From Rhodococcus coprophilus NBRC 100603 (lineage in GTDB: Bacteria > Actinomycetota > Actinomycetes > Mycobacteriales > Mycobacteriaceae), in the NCBI RefSeq assembly GCF_001895045.1, contig NZ_BDAM01000001.1, positions 558,001 through 622,000 of the forward strand: DNA of 64,000 bases, read 5' to 3'. How positions within the stretch are numbered: position 1 is the stretch's first letter; every line of letters starts with the position of its first letter. Both the position numbers and the translations under genes were made by a program. Below are positions 26,731-35,884 of this stretch, one piece after another. The notes under the pieces are model-generated. The model saw only the letters and a list, made by a program, of their open reading frames with translations. It ran no database searches and was not told where the DNA came from.

Positions 26731-27768
26731 ATGGCCACAGGACGCTCGAGGAAACTCCGGCCGGTTCCCGACAAGGAACCGCGCATGGTCTTCCGGACCA
26801 TCCACGGCTACCGCCGCGCCTTCCGGATGGCCGGCAGCGGACCTGCACTGTTGCTCATCCACGGGATCGGTGACGACTCCTCGACGTGGCAGGAGGTGAT
26901 CCCGCACCTCGCCGAGAAGTACACCGTCATCGCCCCCGACCTCCTCGGGCACGGGCGCTCCGACAAGCCGCGGGCCGACTATTCGGTCGCCGCCTACGCC
27001 AACGGCATGCGCGACCTGTTGTCGGTGCTCGGCATCGAAAAGGTCACGGTGGTCGGACACTCCCTCGGCGGTGGCGTCGCGATGCAATTCGCGTACCAGT
27101 TCCCCGGCAAGGTCGAGCGTCTCGTGCTCGTGTCCTCCGGCGGAGTGACCAAGGACGTCCACCCCGTGCTGCGAATGGTGTCCGTGCCCGTCGTCAGCGA
27201 AGTCCTCAAGCTCCTTCGCCTGCCGGGCGCGATGCCCGCGATGCGGTTGGCTGGTTCCGCACTGGGTCAGCTCAACAGCTCACCGCTGCGCCCCGGTGGG
27301 GTCTTCCACGACGCCTCGGACCTGGTACGCATTCTCGGCGGGCTTCCGGATCCCACGGCATGCGAGGCGTATCTGCGGACACTTCGTGCGGTAGTGGACT
27401 GGCGAGGTCAAGTGGTGACGATGCTCGACCGCAGTTATCTCACCGAAGATCTTCCGGTGCAGCTGATCTGGGGTGACCGCGACACCGTCATCCCGGTGGG
27501 GCACGCCTACCTCGCCCATTCCGCGATGCCCGGGTCACGCCTCGAAGTGTTCCGCGGCGCAGGCCACTTTCCCTTCCGCGACGACCCGTTGCGCTTCCTG
27601 AAGGTCGTGGAGAACTTCCTCGAGAACACCGCGCCCCTCCAGTTCGACGAGGAGACCTGGCGTCGCCTCCTCATCTCTGGTGTGAGCGAATCCGGCATCA
27701 CCGGCGGTCCCGCCACCCGAATGGCCGTGCTCGACGTCATGGAGTCGGACGAGCGCAGCGCCACCTAG
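26731..27768 (+). CDS. Alpha/beta hydrolase (Rv2715-like)
   Basis: 345 residues. Classical triad: oxyanion HGIGDDSSTW (about 46-55), DLLGHGRSDKP, nucleophile elbow GHSLGGG (Ser about 112), acid in WGDRDTVIP and His in GAGHFPFRD. Fits epoxide hydrolase/haloperoxidase-like esterases; substrate unknown. GGAGG five bases from ATG 26731 fixes the start. It follows the PAC2 gene on the same strand after 193 bp, as Rv2714-Rv2715 do in M. tuberculosis (recalled). The last 50 residues extend beyond the fold. Confidence 0.87.
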   Translation: MATGRSRKLRPVPDKEPRMVFRTIHGYRRAFRMAGSGPALLLIHGIGDDSSTWQEVIPHLAEKYTVIAPDLLGHGRSDKPRADYSVAAYANGMRDLLSVLGIEKVTVVGHSLGGGVAMQFAYQFPGKVERLVLVSSGGVTKDVHPVLRMVSVPVVSEVLKLLRLPGAMPAMRLAGSALGQLNSSPLRPGGVFHDASDLVRILGGLPDPTACEAYLRTLRAVVDWRGQVVTMLDRSYLTEDLPVQLIWGDRDTVIPVGHAYLAHSAMPGSRLEVFRGAGHFPFRDDPLRFLKVVENFLENTAPLQFDEETWRRLLISGVSESGITGGPATRMAVLDVMESDERSAT

Positions 27769-27829
27769 GGGGTCCGCAGCGCAGGCGTGCGTGGAGAGCG
27801 TCCGCAGCGGGGGCGACTAGCCTGGAACA

Positions 27830-30334
27830 GTGCTGCTTCCCGATCTGATACCCGACCCCGTCGACGACGACGCTCTCTTCGACGCATTCGCCTCCTGGAC
27901 GACGGATCGGGGACTGACGCTCTACCCGGCGCAGGAGGAAGCGCTCCTGGAGCTCGTGAGCGGGTCCCACGTGATCCTCGCCACGCCGACGGGGTCGGGT
28001 AAGTCGATGGTGGCGATCGGCGCGCACTTCTTCGCCCTTGCCGCCGGCAAGCGCACGTTCTACACGGCGCCGATCAAGGCACTCGTCAGCGAGAAGTTCT
28101 TCGCGCTGTGCGAGGTGTTCGGTGCCGACCGAGTCGGAATGATGACGGGCGACGCGTCCGTGAACCCGACCGCTCCGATCGTTTGTGCCACCGCCGAGAT
28201 CGTCGCGAACCTCGCCCTGCGTGAAGGCGCAGACTCCGACATCGGCCAGGTGGTGATGGACGAGTTCCACTTCTACTCCGAGCCCGGCCGGGGCTGGGCC
28301 TGGCAGGTGCCCCTCATCGAACTGCCGGACGCACAGTTCCTGCTCATGTCGGCGACGCTCGGCGACGTGTCGTTCCTCCAGAAGGATCTCACCCGCCGCA
28401 CCGGACGCCCGACAGTCGAGGTCGCCGGGTCCGAGCGTCCTGTGCCCCTGACCTTCTCGTACTCCCAGGCGCCCATCGGTGAGGCCATCGAAGAACTGGT
28501 CACCACCCATCAGGCGCCGGTGTACGTCGTCCACTTCACCCAGGCGGCCGCACTCGAGCGTGCTCAGGCACTGACCAGTGTCAATCTGTGTTCGAAAACC
28601 GAGAAGGAGGCGATCGCCGCCGCGATCGGCGACTTCCGGTTCTCGACGGGCTTCGGCAAGACGCTCTCGCGCCTGGTGCGGCACGGCATCGGCGTCCACC
28701 ACGCGGGAATGCTGCCGAAGTACCGGCGCTTGATCGAAAAGCTGGCGCAGGACGGGCTTTTGAAGGTCATCTGCGGTACGGACACACTCGGCGTCGGCAT
28801 CAATGTGCCGATCCGCACGGTGCTGCTGACGGGACTGACCAAGTACGACGGCACCCGCACCAGGCAACTCAAGGCGCGTGAATTCCACCAGATCGCGGGT
28901 CGCGCCGGTCGCGCCGGATACGACACCATGGGCACGGTCGTCGTGCAGGCGCCCGAGCACGAGATCGAGAACGTCCGGGCACTGGCCAAGGCCGGGGAGG
29001 ACCCGAAGAAGCGGCGCAAGGTGCAGCGGAAGAAGGCGCCCGAAGGGTTCGTCTCGTGGGGCGAGGGCACCTTCGAGAAGCTCATCGTCGCGTCCCCGGA
29101 ACCGATGCAGTCGCGATTCGCGGTGAGCAACTCGATGCTGCTCAACGTCATCGCCCGCCCGGGCAACTGCTTCCAGGCGATGCGGCATCTGCTCGAGGAC
29201 AACCACGAACCCCGGCCGGCCCAGCGCAAGCACATCCTCAAGGCCGTGTCGCTCTACCGCGGTCTGCTGCAGGCCGGCGTCGTTCAGCAACTCGACGAGC
29301 CCGACGAATACGGTCGCATGGCGCGACTGACCGTCGATCTCCAGCGCGACTTCGCGCTGAATCAGCCGTTGTCGCCGTTCGCGCTCGCCGCCATCGAACT
29401 GCTCGACATCGAGGCTCCGGACTACGCGCTCGACGTCGTGTCGGTGATCGAGTCGACGCTCGACGATCCCCGTCAGATTCTCATGGCCCAGCAGCACGCG
29501 GCACGGGGTGAAGCCGTCGCGCAGATGAAGGCGGACGGGATCGAATACGACGAGCGCATGGAACTGCTCGAAGAGATCACCTGGCCGAAGCCGCTCGCCG
29601 ACCTCCTCGATCCGGCTTTCGAGACGTATCGCGGTGGCCACCCGTGGGTCGCGGAGACACCGTTGTCCCCGAAATCGGTGGTGCGCGACATGATCGAGCG
29701 CGCGATGACCTTCTCGGAACTGGTGAGCCATTACGGGCTTGCGCGGTCGGAAGGGCTCGTCCTGCGGTATCTCGCCGACGCCTACCGTGCACTGCGGCAG
29801 ACCGTGCCGGACGTGGCGCGCACGGAGGACCTCGAGGACATCATCGAGTGGCTCGGTGAGCTCATCCGCCAGGTGGACTCGTCCCTGCTCGACGAGTGGG
29901 AGTCGCTCACGAATCCGGGCGTCGAATCCGACGACCAGCAGGTCGCGTTCGGCGCGGATGTCCCCCGGCCGCTGTCCGCGAACACGCGCGCCTTCAAGGT
30001 CATGGTGCGCAACGCGATGTTCAAGCGTGTGGAACTCGCGGCACGGCGCCGCTGGAACGATCTTGCAGAGCTCGGTGACGGGCTCGACGCGGACGACTGG
30101 GAGGATCTGCTCGAGCTGTACTTCGACGAGTACTCCGAGATCGGGACCGGCCCCGACGCCCGCGGACCGCAGCTGTTCTCGGTGGTGATGGACACCGAGG
30201 TGTGGCGGGTGCGCCAGACGCTGCACGACCCTCAGGGCGATCACGGGTGGGCTTTGCTCGGCGAGGTCAACCTGGCCGAGTCGGATGCGGCGGGCGAGGT
30301 GGTGTTCGACGAGTTCGAGGTGGCGGAGGGCTGA
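27830..30334 (+). CDS. DExH-box RNA helicase with DUF3516 C-terminus
   Basis: 834 residues from GTG 27830. Ski2/Mtr4-type helicase core: ATPTGSGKSMV (Walker A, about 47-57), TAPIKALVSEKF, DEFHFYSE (DExH motif II), LMSATLGD (III), VHHAGMLPKYRR (IV), TDTLGVGINVPIRTVL (V), and HQIAGRAGRAGYDTMG (VI). Residues about 400-834 form the DUF3516 module with a winged-helix and helical bundle. Likely an RNA remodelling helicase; the partner nuclease, if any, is not in this window. Directly followed by the LysR-like gene 38 bp downstream. Confidence 0.9.
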   Translation: MLLPDLIPDPVDDDALFDAFASWTTDRGLTLYPAQEEALLELVSGSHVILATPTGSGKSMVAIGAHFFALAAGKRTFYTAPIKALVSEKFFALCEVFGADRVGMMTGDASVNPTAPIVCATAEIVANLALREGADSDIGQVVMDEFHFYSEPGRGWAWQVPLIELPDAQFLLMSATLGDVSFLQKDLTRRTGRPTVEVAGSERPVPLTFSYSQAPIGEAIEELVTTHQAPVYVVHFTQAAALERAQALTSVNLCSKTEKEAIAAAIGDFRFSTGFGKTLSRLVRHGIGVHHAGMLPKYRRLIEKLAQDGLLKVICGTDTLGVGINVPIRTVLLTGLTKYDGTRTRQLKAREFHQIAGRAGRAGYDTMGTVVVQAPEHEIENVRALAKAGEDPKKRRKVQRKKAPEGFVSWGEGTFEKLIVASPEPMQSRFAVSNSMLLNVIARPGNCFQAMRHLLEDNHEPRPAQRKHILKAVSLYRGLLQAGVVQQLDEPDEYGRMARLTVDLQRDFALNQPLSPFALAAIELLDIEAPDYALDVVSVIESTLDDPRQILMAQQHAARGEAVAQMKADGIEYDERMELLEEITWPKPLADLLDPAFETYRGGHPWVAETPLSPKSVVRDMIERAMTFSELVSHYGLARSEGLVLRYLADAYRALRQTVPDVARTEDLEDIIEWLGELIRQVDSSLLDEWESLTNPGVESDDQQVAFGADVPRPLSANTRAFKVMVRNAMFKRVELAARRRWNDLAELGDGLDADDWEDLLELYFDEYSEIGTGPDARGPQLFSVVMDTEVWRVRQTLHDPQGDHGWALLGEVNLAESDAAGEVVFDEFEVAEG

Positions 30335-30372
30335 ATCGATCCGGCTGTATGCCGTACCGGTAGCCTGACCGG

Positions 30373-31152
30373 GTGAACGAAGAGTCCGCGCAGGCGTTCC
30401 GGCTGGCCTATGTCCCCGGGGTCACCCCCACCAAGTGGGTCCGGGTGTGGACGGAACGTATGCCGGACGTACCGATCGAACTCATGCCCGTCGAGCCCAC
30501 GTCGGGTGCGGAACCGCTTCGCAACGGGACGGCCGACATCGCCCTGTTGCGGCTACCGCTCGAGCGGGACGGGTTGTCGGTGATCAACCTCTACACGGAG
30601 GCCTCGGTGGTGGTGGTGCCGAAGGAGCATGCGATCGCCGCCGTCGACCGGATCTCGGTAGCCGACCTCGCGGAAGAGACCGTGCTGCACCCGCTCGACG
30701 ATGTCCTGGACTGGGCCACCCTCCCGGGCGAGGAGGCGTTCGAGCGTCCCGCCGACACGGAGACCGCGGTCTCCCATGTCGCGTCCGAGGTGGGTGTGCT
30801 CGTCACCCCTCAGTCACTCGCCCGTCTGCACCATCGCAAGGACCTCACCTACCGACCGGTCACCGACGCACCCGCGTCGCAGGTGGGGCTCGTGTGGGTG
30901 ACCGACCGCACCACCGACCTCGTCGACACCTTCGTCGGCATCGTCCGCGGCCGCACCGCCAACAGTTCGAGGGGACGCCGACAGGATTCGGAGACCCCCG
31001 CGGAGGACGCCAAGGATCGCAAGGGTCCGCGCCGCGGAGAACGTCAAGGTTCCCAGCCCAAGCGCGTGGTCGGAGACAAAAAGCCCAAGGCGCGACGTGG
31101 AAACACGAGCCGCCCCAAGGGTTCCGGCAGGCCCCGCAAGGGCAGGGGCTGA
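30373..31152 (+). CDS. LysR-type substrate-binding domain protein lacking the HTH, with basic tail
   Basis: 259 residues from GTG 30373. Residues about 7-190 follow the periplasmic-binding-like effector domain of LysR regulators (FRLAYVPGVTPTKWVRVW, DIALLRLPLERDGLSVINLY, VVVVPKEHAIA, VASEVGVLVTPQSLARL). There is no helix-turn-helix: the protein begins exactly where the effector domain begins. Residues about 195-259 are a Lys/Arg/Gly/Pro-rich disordered tail that could bind nucleic acid. It ends one base before the oxyR stop (tail to tail). It may sense a ligand without sequence-specific DNA binding; function unproven. Confidence 0.8.
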   Translation: MNEESAQAFRLAYVPGVTPTKWVRVWTERMPDVPIELMPVEPTSGAEPLRNGTADIALLRLPLERDGLSVINLYTEASVVVVPKEHAIAAVDRISVADLAEETVLHPLDDVLDWATLPGEEAFERPADTETAVSHVASEVGVLVTPQSLARLHHRKDLTYRPVTDAPASQVGLVWVTDRTTDLVDTFVGIVRGRTANSSRGRRQDSETPAEDAKDRKGPRRGERQGSQPKRVVGDKKPKARRGNTSRPKGSGRPRKGRG

Positions 31153-31153
31153 C

Positions 31154-32083
31154 TTACCCGACGGGTCGCACCTGCGCGGGAAGTTGCATCCTGATGAGGT
31201 CGGCGAGCGCACGGTAGTCGGCTGCGCGGGCCGTGGAGGAACGGACGACGAGCCCGATGGTCCGGCTCGGCGCGGGCGAGACGAAATGTGCCATCGCAAG
31301 ATCCCCGCGCGCGGTCTCCACAGGTATCGACGACGCGGGGACGAGCGTGATGCCCAGTCCCCCGGCCACGCACCGCACCACGGTCGCGAGTGAGGTCGCG
31401 CGGGTGTCGCCCGCCATCGGACGGGCATCGACCGACCGGCACAGATCGAGCGTCTGGTCGCGCAGGCAGTGCCCCTCGTCGAGCAGTAACAAGGGCGCGT
31501 TGTCGAGCGCGGAGACGGGCACGTCCATCCGACCCGCCAATTCGTGACCCGGGGGCACGACAAGCACGAAATCCTCCGAGTACAACGGCATCTCGACCAC
31601 ACCGGAGATCTCGGAGGGCAGGGCGACCACCGCTGCGTCGAGGGTTCCGGCGCGCAGCGCGCCGAGCAGACGCGCGGTCTGGTCCTCGACGACGTGGAGC
31701 ACAAGGTTCGGCATCGTCACGCCCAGCGCGGGAAGCAGGTCGGGCAGCACGTAGGGCGCCACGGTGGGAATGAAGCCGAGGCGGAGGGGGCCGGACAGTC
31801 CGTCGGAGGCGCCGGCAGCCGCGGCGACGAATCCGTCTGCCGCGTCGAGGATCGCCTGGGCTTGCGGGAGGAGCCGCGCCCCGGCGGGGGTCACGAGGAC
31901 GCGACGGGTACTGCGTTCGATCAGGTGGACTCCGAGGCCGTTCTCGAGCGCCGCCAGCCCCTGCGACAAAGTGGGTTGGCTCACATTCAATCTGGTAGCG
32001 GCAGTACCGAAGTGGCGATACTTTGCGACTGCGACGAAGGCACGCAGCTGCGACAGGGTGGGCTGATAACTCTGATCGGACAC
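31154..32083 (-). CDS. oxyR: Hydrogen-peroxide-sensing regulator OxyR
   Basis: 309 residues from GTG 32083; the start SDQSYQPTLSQLRAFVAVA equals that of actinobacterial OxyR. LysR-type HTH at residues 15-65 (TRLNVSQPTLSQGLAALE), effector domain after 95. The redox cysteines Cys206 and Cys215, nine residues apart (GHCLRDQTLDLC), match the peroxidatic and resolving pair of E. coli OxyR (199 and 208), so the gene is likely intact, unlike the broken oxyR of M. tuberculosis. Divergent from ahpC over 175 bp. Confidence 0.96.
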   Translation of the reverse strand: MSDQSYQPTLSQLRAFVAVAKYRHFGTAATRLNVSQPTLSQGLAALENGLGVHLIERSTRRVLVTPAGARLLPQAQAILDAADGFVAAAAGASDGLSGPLRLGFIPTVAPYVLPDLLPALGVTMPNLVLHVVEDQTARLLGALRAGTLDAAVVALPSEISGVVEMPLYSEDFVLVVPPGHELAGRMDVPVSALDNAPLLLLDEGHCLRDQTLDLCRSVDARPMAGDTRATSLATVVRCVAGGLGITLVPASSIPVETARGDLAMAHFVSPAPSRTIGLVVRSSTARAADYRALADLIRMQLPAQVRPVG

Positions 32084-32092
32084 GCCTATCAG
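32063..32092. promoter_or_regulatory. Candidate OxyR operator at the oxyR start
   Basis: Inverted repeat CTGATA (32063-32068) and TATCAG (32087-32092), 18-base spacer, spanning the oxyR GTG. Such placement would suit autorepression. The remaining intergenic bases to 32258 must also carry the ahpC promoter (TTGAAT near 32119 is a weak -35 candidate). Confidence 0.35.
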
Positions 32093-32258
32093 TCTAGTGC
32101 CACCGATCACCTTTACCTTTTGAATGGTTTCCGGCAAGATGGTTTTCATACCGGAGAACGGTCCGACAGGATCGTCCGGTAACGCATGATTTCGCGCCGT
32201 CCCGGCGCGGAAGCGCGTGATCGACTCGCTTGTTCACGACTTATCGAGAGGACCGAGA

Positions 32259-32849
32259 ATGGCACTGCTGACCATTGGCGATCAGTTCCCCGCTTTCAAC
32301 CTGAAGGCCCTCGTCGGCGGAGATCTGACCCAGGTCGACGCCACCCAGCCCGACGACTACTTCACCACCATCACCAGCGACGACTACGCCGGTAAGTGGA
32401 AGATCGTCTTCTTCTGGCCGAAGGACTTCACCTTCGTCTGCCCCACCGAGATCGCCGCCTTCGGCAAGCTGAACGACGAGTTCGCCGATCGTGACGCGCA
32501 GGTGCTGGGCGCCTCCGTCGACAACGAGTTCGTCCACTTCCAGTGGCGCGCACAGCACGAGGACCTCAAGACCCTCCCCTTCCCGATGCTCTCGGACCTC
32601 AACCGTGAACTCGTCTCGGCCACCGGCGTTCTGAACAAGGACGGCGTCGCCGATCGCGCGACCTTCATCGTCGACCCGAACAACGAGATCCAGTTCGTCT
32701 CGGTCACCGCCGGTTCCGTGGGCCGCAACGTCGACGAGGTCCTCCGCGTCCTCGACGCACTGCAGTCGGACGAGCTGTGCGCATGCAACTGGAAGAAGAA
32801 CGACCCGACCCTCAATGCGGGTGAGCTCGTCAAGGCGGCCCTGAAGTGA
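32259..32849 (+). CDS. ahpC: Alkyl hydroperoxide reductase AhpC (2-Cys peroxiredoxin)
   Basis: 196 residues. Peroxidatic Cys61 in FTFVCPTE, further cysteines at 174 and 176 (ELCACNW), the exact positions used by M. tuberculosis AhpC. Reduces organic peroxides and peroxynitrite, with electrons from AhpD. ATG 32259 has GAGAGGA seven bases ahead. The stop overlaps the ahpD GTG (GTGA), so the pair is co-translated. Confidence 0.98.
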   Translation: MALLTIGDQFPAFNLKALVGGDLTQVDATQPDDYFTTITSDDYAGKWKIVFFWPKDFTFVCPTEIAAFGKLNDEFADRDAQVLGASVDNEFVHFQWRAQHEDLKTLPFPMLSDLNRELVSATGVLNKDGVADRATFIVDPNNEIQFVSVTAGSVGRNVDEVLRVLDALQSDELCACNWKKNDPTLNAGELVKAALK

Positions 32850-33379
32850 GTGTCGAAAACCTGAAGAACGCTCTGCCCGAGTACGCCAAGGACCTCAAGC
32901 TCAACCTCGGTTCCCTTGCGCGCTCGACCGAACTCAACGAGCAGCAGCTGTGGGGCACGTTCCTCGCCGCCGCGGCCGCCACCAAGTCGGCGACCGTGCT
33001 CAAGGAGATCTCCGAGGAAGCTGCCGACGTGCTGTCGGCCGAGGCGTACAACGCCGCTCTCGGTGCCGCATCCATCATGGGCATGAACAATGTCGCCTAC
33101 CGCGCCAAGGGTTTCCTCGGTGACGACTACGCCCAGGTGCGAATGGGTCTGCGGATGAACATCATCGGCAACCCCGGCGTCGAGAAGTCCGACTTCGAAC
33201 TGTGGTCGCTCGCGGTCTCCACGATCAACGGCTGCCACGACTGCACCGCTGCGCACGACAACGTCGTCCGCAAGGAGGGCCTCTCCAAGGAGCAGGTCTG
33301 GGAGGCCGTCAAGATCGCGGCAACCCTGCAGGGGGTCGCCCAGGCGATCGTCGCCTCCGAGCTTCTCGCCGGCGTCTGA
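32846..33379 (+). CDS. ahpD: Alkylhydroperoxidase AhpD
   Basis: 177 residues from GTG. All-helical AhpD fold with the active site C130-H-D-C133 followed by His137 (CHDCTAAH) and upstream proton-relay Glu/His. Acts as the thiol adaptor that reduces AhpC using lipoamide from the SucB/Lpd complex, and has weak peroxidase activity itself. Four-base overlap with ahpC. A strong terminator follows. Confidence 0.97.
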   Translation: MSVENLKNALPEYAKDLKLNLGSLARSTELNEQQLWGTFLAAAAATKSATVLKEISEEAADVLSAEAYNAALGAASIMGMNNVAYRAKGFLGDDYAQVRMGLRMNIIGNPGVEKSDFELWSLAVSTINGCHDCTAAHDNVVRKEGLSKEQVWEAVKIAATLQGVAQAIVASELLAGV

Positions 33380-33398
33380 TCCGCTTCACTGTTCGAAC

Positions 33399-33430
33399 AA
33401 AAGGGACCCCTCTTCGGAGGGGTCCCTTTT
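33399..33430. terminator. Terminator after ahpCD
   Basis: Perfect 14-bp stem (33399-33412 with 33417-33430), TTCG tetraloop, ending in TTTT. The left arm begins AAAA, so it can act for the convergent gene as well. Confidence 0.95.
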
Positions 33431-33451
33431 CGCATCGAAGCCTTCCGCCGG

Positions 33452-34171
33452 TCACTCGGCAGGGGTCGCGGCACCGCCGCCGAGCGCACGACCGGCAGCG
33501 AGGTCCTCGTCTGTGAGCAGTACCTCGATCTCGCCGCCGAAGTCGACCCCGGGCGCGAGGGGAAGACGGTCACCGCTCCAGAACCGGCCCGGGTCGTACC
33601 AGTTGCTGCCGCGCCGGCGCTGCTCGAGCAACCCCATTTCTTCCATCGTCACCGCCACCACCTCGGCGCAGTACGCGCTTTCGAGCCCCGCTCCGCCCGG
33701 CACCCGCTCGCGTGCCGTCTTCCGGCTCAGCGGTAGGCGTCCGGCGAACCAGCGTCCGGTGAGCCTGGCCGTCGACGGGAACGGAGTGCCGTCGAGACGC
33801 GCGACGACCTTGAGCAACTGGTCTTCCTGCTCGCCGCTGACCGGCACCGAGATCTGCCGTAGCCATGCGCGCTGGCCGTAACGGGCGCTCCACACCTGCA
33901 CGGCGCTGCGAAGATCGTGCAACTGGACACCACGCTGGTGCCGTCCGGTCCACATGTCGGGCAGGCTCTTTCCGAGCTCCGCGTGCCACATCAGCGGGGG
34001 CAGGTCGTCCAGCACCACAGCCATCCCGACGTGATTGACCGGGGCGTTGGTCAGTGCCTGGATCGCGCGATCCGCGCCGCTGTTGCCGCGGAAGATCCAG
34101 AGATCGCCGGTGCGGGCGATCGACACCGCATCATCGAGGGTGATCTGCGAACGAGCCGGGTACCGGTGCAT
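33452..34171 (-). CDS. Permuted NlpC/P60-like (YiiX type) cysteine hydrolase
   Basis: 239 residues. The permuted papain-like order is visible: His in APVNHVGMAV (about 44-53), then Cys in SAYCAEVVAVTMEEMG (about 170-185); a preceding DLWIFRGNSGADRAIQ segment forms the first strand. These proteins are thought to cleave amide or ester bonds in lipids or peptidoglycan-linked substrates. No signal peptide or membrane helix, so probably cytoplasmic. Convergent with ahpD, divergent from the small membrane-protein gene. Confidence 0.75.
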   Translation of the reverse strand: MHRYPARSQITLDDAVSIARTGDLWIFRGNSGADRAIQALTNAPVNHVGMAVVLDDLPPLMWHAELGKSLPDMWTGRHQRGVQLHDLRSAVQVWSARYGQRAWLRQISVPVSGEQEDQLLKVVARLDGTPFPSTARLTGRWFAGRLPLSRKTARERVPGGAGLESAYCAEVVAVTMEEMGLLEQRRRGSNWYDPGRFWSGDRLPLAPGVDFGGEIEVLLTDEDLAAGRALGGGAATPAE

Positions 34172-34220
34172 ACCGGACAGCCTTCCACGCCGGGGAAGCG
34201 CACGCCGCTAGGGTCGAGTC

Positions 34221-34484
34221 ATGGCACTTCGCGGCAGACAGTGGTGGAAGCTTCTCGGCCTGGCCGGCGTCGTCGGCGTGGCTGCGACGGGAGCGGTGAC
34301 TCTGCGCGCGGAACGCAAGCGCCGCAGTTACACCCCCGACGAAGTGCGCTCGCGCCTGCACGAGCGGTATGCGCGGGCTGTCGCCGAACAGGACGGACGT
34401 GGCGACCTACCGCTCACGCAGGTCCCGACCGGCGTTCCGGCCCGGATCCGTCGCGCGCTGCGGAGGATCCGGGCTCGGGGCTGA
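34221..34484 (+). CDS. Small single-pass membrane protein of unknown function
   Basis: 87 residues starting ATG 34221. Basic start (RGRQWWK), one hydrophobic segment (about 10-27, LLGLAGVVGVAATGAV) and a charged arginine-rich cytoplasmic tail. I do not recognise a family. It is only five bases from the convergent aminotransferase stop. Codon usage is the GC-rich pattern of its neighbours, which favours a real gene. Confidence 0.6.
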   Translation: MALRGRQWWKLLGLAGVVGVAATGAVTLRAERKRRSYTPDEVRSRLHERYARAVAEQDGRGDLPLTQVPTGVPARIRRALRRIRARG

Positions 34485-34489
34485 ACGAA

Positions 34490-35752
34490 TCAGCCGAGGG
34501 CGGCGGCGAACCCGTCTGCAAGCTCGTGGACCTGCTCGTCGGTCATGACGAACGACGGTGAGATCTGCAACGCGCCCTGTCCTGCTGCCCTGCCCGAGAT
34601 TCCGTGTGCACGGAGATCTTTGACGAATCCGGGCGCGGCTGCGGGGTCGGCGAGCTGCACGGCGGCGACGGCGCCGAGACCGCTGCGGACCTCCGCGACG
34701 CGCGGATGGCCGGCGAGCGGTGCGAGTGCCTCGTGCAGGGTCTTCTCGAGGCGCGCCGACTCGGCGAGCAGATTCTCGCGTTCGATGATGTCGAGGTTCG
34801 CCAGAGCGGCAGCCGCTGCGGCGGCGTGCCCTCCGTACGTGTACCCGTGTCGCCACCAGACGCCGCCCGCGAAGAAGGGCTCCGCGACGCGGGGCGCGAT
34901 GAACACCGCACCCATCGGGAGGTAGCCGGAGGTCAGCCCCTTCGCGGTGGTGATCATGTCCGGCTGCAGATCGAACCGGGAGGACGCGAACCACTCGCCG
35001 CCTATCCGGCCGAAGCCGGTGACGACCTCGTCGACGACGAACAGGATGTCGTGGTCCCGGCAGATGTCGCGGATCTCGGCCAGGTAGCCGTCCGGCGGAA
35101 GGTACACCCCGCCTGCGCCGACGATCGGCTCGCAGAAGAACGCTGCGATCCGGTCCGCACCGACGCTCTCGATCAGTGAGAGAAACGCCTTCGCGTCGTC
35201 CCACGCCACCGTGCGGGTGTCGTCCCACAACTCGCCGTACCCGTCACCGTTGACAGGGATGCCCGCCAACGAGGTGCCGCCGACGTGCATTCCGTGGTAG
35301 GCCTTTTCGCGTCCGACGAGCAGAGTCTTGGTGGGCTTGCCCGCCTCCTGCCAGTAGCGTCGCGCGAGTTTCGCGGCGGTGTCCACCGAGTCGGACCCGC
35401 CGGAGGTGAAGAAGATCTTGCTGCCGGGGACCGGAGCGATCGCCGCGAGACGTTCGGCGAGTGCGACGGTGGGTTCGGCGGTGAGATCGCCGAAGTTCGA
35501 ATAGTGGGCGATCTTTCCGATCTGTTCCGCGACGGCATCCGCGATCTCGGTACGTCCGTGCCCGACGTTGGTGAACCACAGGCCCGCGGTGGCGTCCAGG
35601 TAGCGGGTCCCCGCGTCGTCCCAGATATAGGCGCCCTCGCCCCGAGCGACGACGAAGGCGCCGTCACGCTCGACCACGCCCATATCGGCAAATCCGTGCC
35701 ACAACGCGCCCACGACCAGCTCCTGTCCACGACCAAGATTGACGCCGGTCAT
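34490..35752 (-). CDS. Class III PLP-dependent aminotransferase
   Basis: 420 residues. Omega-amino-acid:pyruvate transaminase type: GLWFTNVGHGR (substrate pocket), FFTSGGSDSVDTAAKLARRYW (PLP phosphate cup, split), YHGMHVGGTSLAG, DEVVTGFGRIG (Asp to pyridine N), and Lys in TTAKGLTSGYLPMG (Schiff base). Could act on beta-alanine, GABA, putrescine or taurine-like omega-amines; the exact donor cannot be read. No partner dehydrogenase or transporter is adjacent. It is divergent from hrpA. Confidence 0.9.
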   Translation of the reverse strand: MTGVNLGRGQELVVGALWHGFADMGVVERDGAFVVARGEGAYIWDDAGTRYLDATAGLWFTNVGHGRTEIADAVAEQIGKIAHYSNFGDLTAEPTVALAERLAAIAPVPGSKIFFTSGGSDSVDTAAKLARRYWQEAGKPTKTLLVGREKAYHGMHVGGTSLAGIPVNGDGYGELWDDTRTVAWDDAKAFLSLIESVGADRIAAFFCEPIVGAGGVYLPPDGYLAEIRDICRDHDILFVVDEVVTGFGRIGGEWFASSRFDLQPDMITTAKGLTSGYLPMGAVFIAPRVAEPFFAGGVWWRHGYTYGGHAAAAAAALANLDIIERENLLAESARLEKTLHEALAPLAGHPRVAEVRSGLGAVAAVQLADPAAAPGFVKDLRAHGISGRAAGQGALQISPSFVMTDEQVHELADGFAAALG

Positions 35753-35884
35753 CGTATGCGGAGGCGACCACTGCGCCGCAGACGGCCCACCTCGCGGGAG
35801 CGATCCCCTGTCGGGGTTCTCGCGAGTCGTCGCGGGCCTGCGCGAGGCTCGGGGTCAGGCGTTTCGCTAGGCTGTGTACTCAGC

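Noticed and set aside
27737-30244. 835-residue minus-strand open frame
   Set aside because: Complement of the DUF3516 helicase gene; no recognisable domain.
35285-35884. 200-residue N-terminal extension of HrpA
   Set aside because: Runs antisense through the aminotransferase gene; family proteins begin near ATG 35885.
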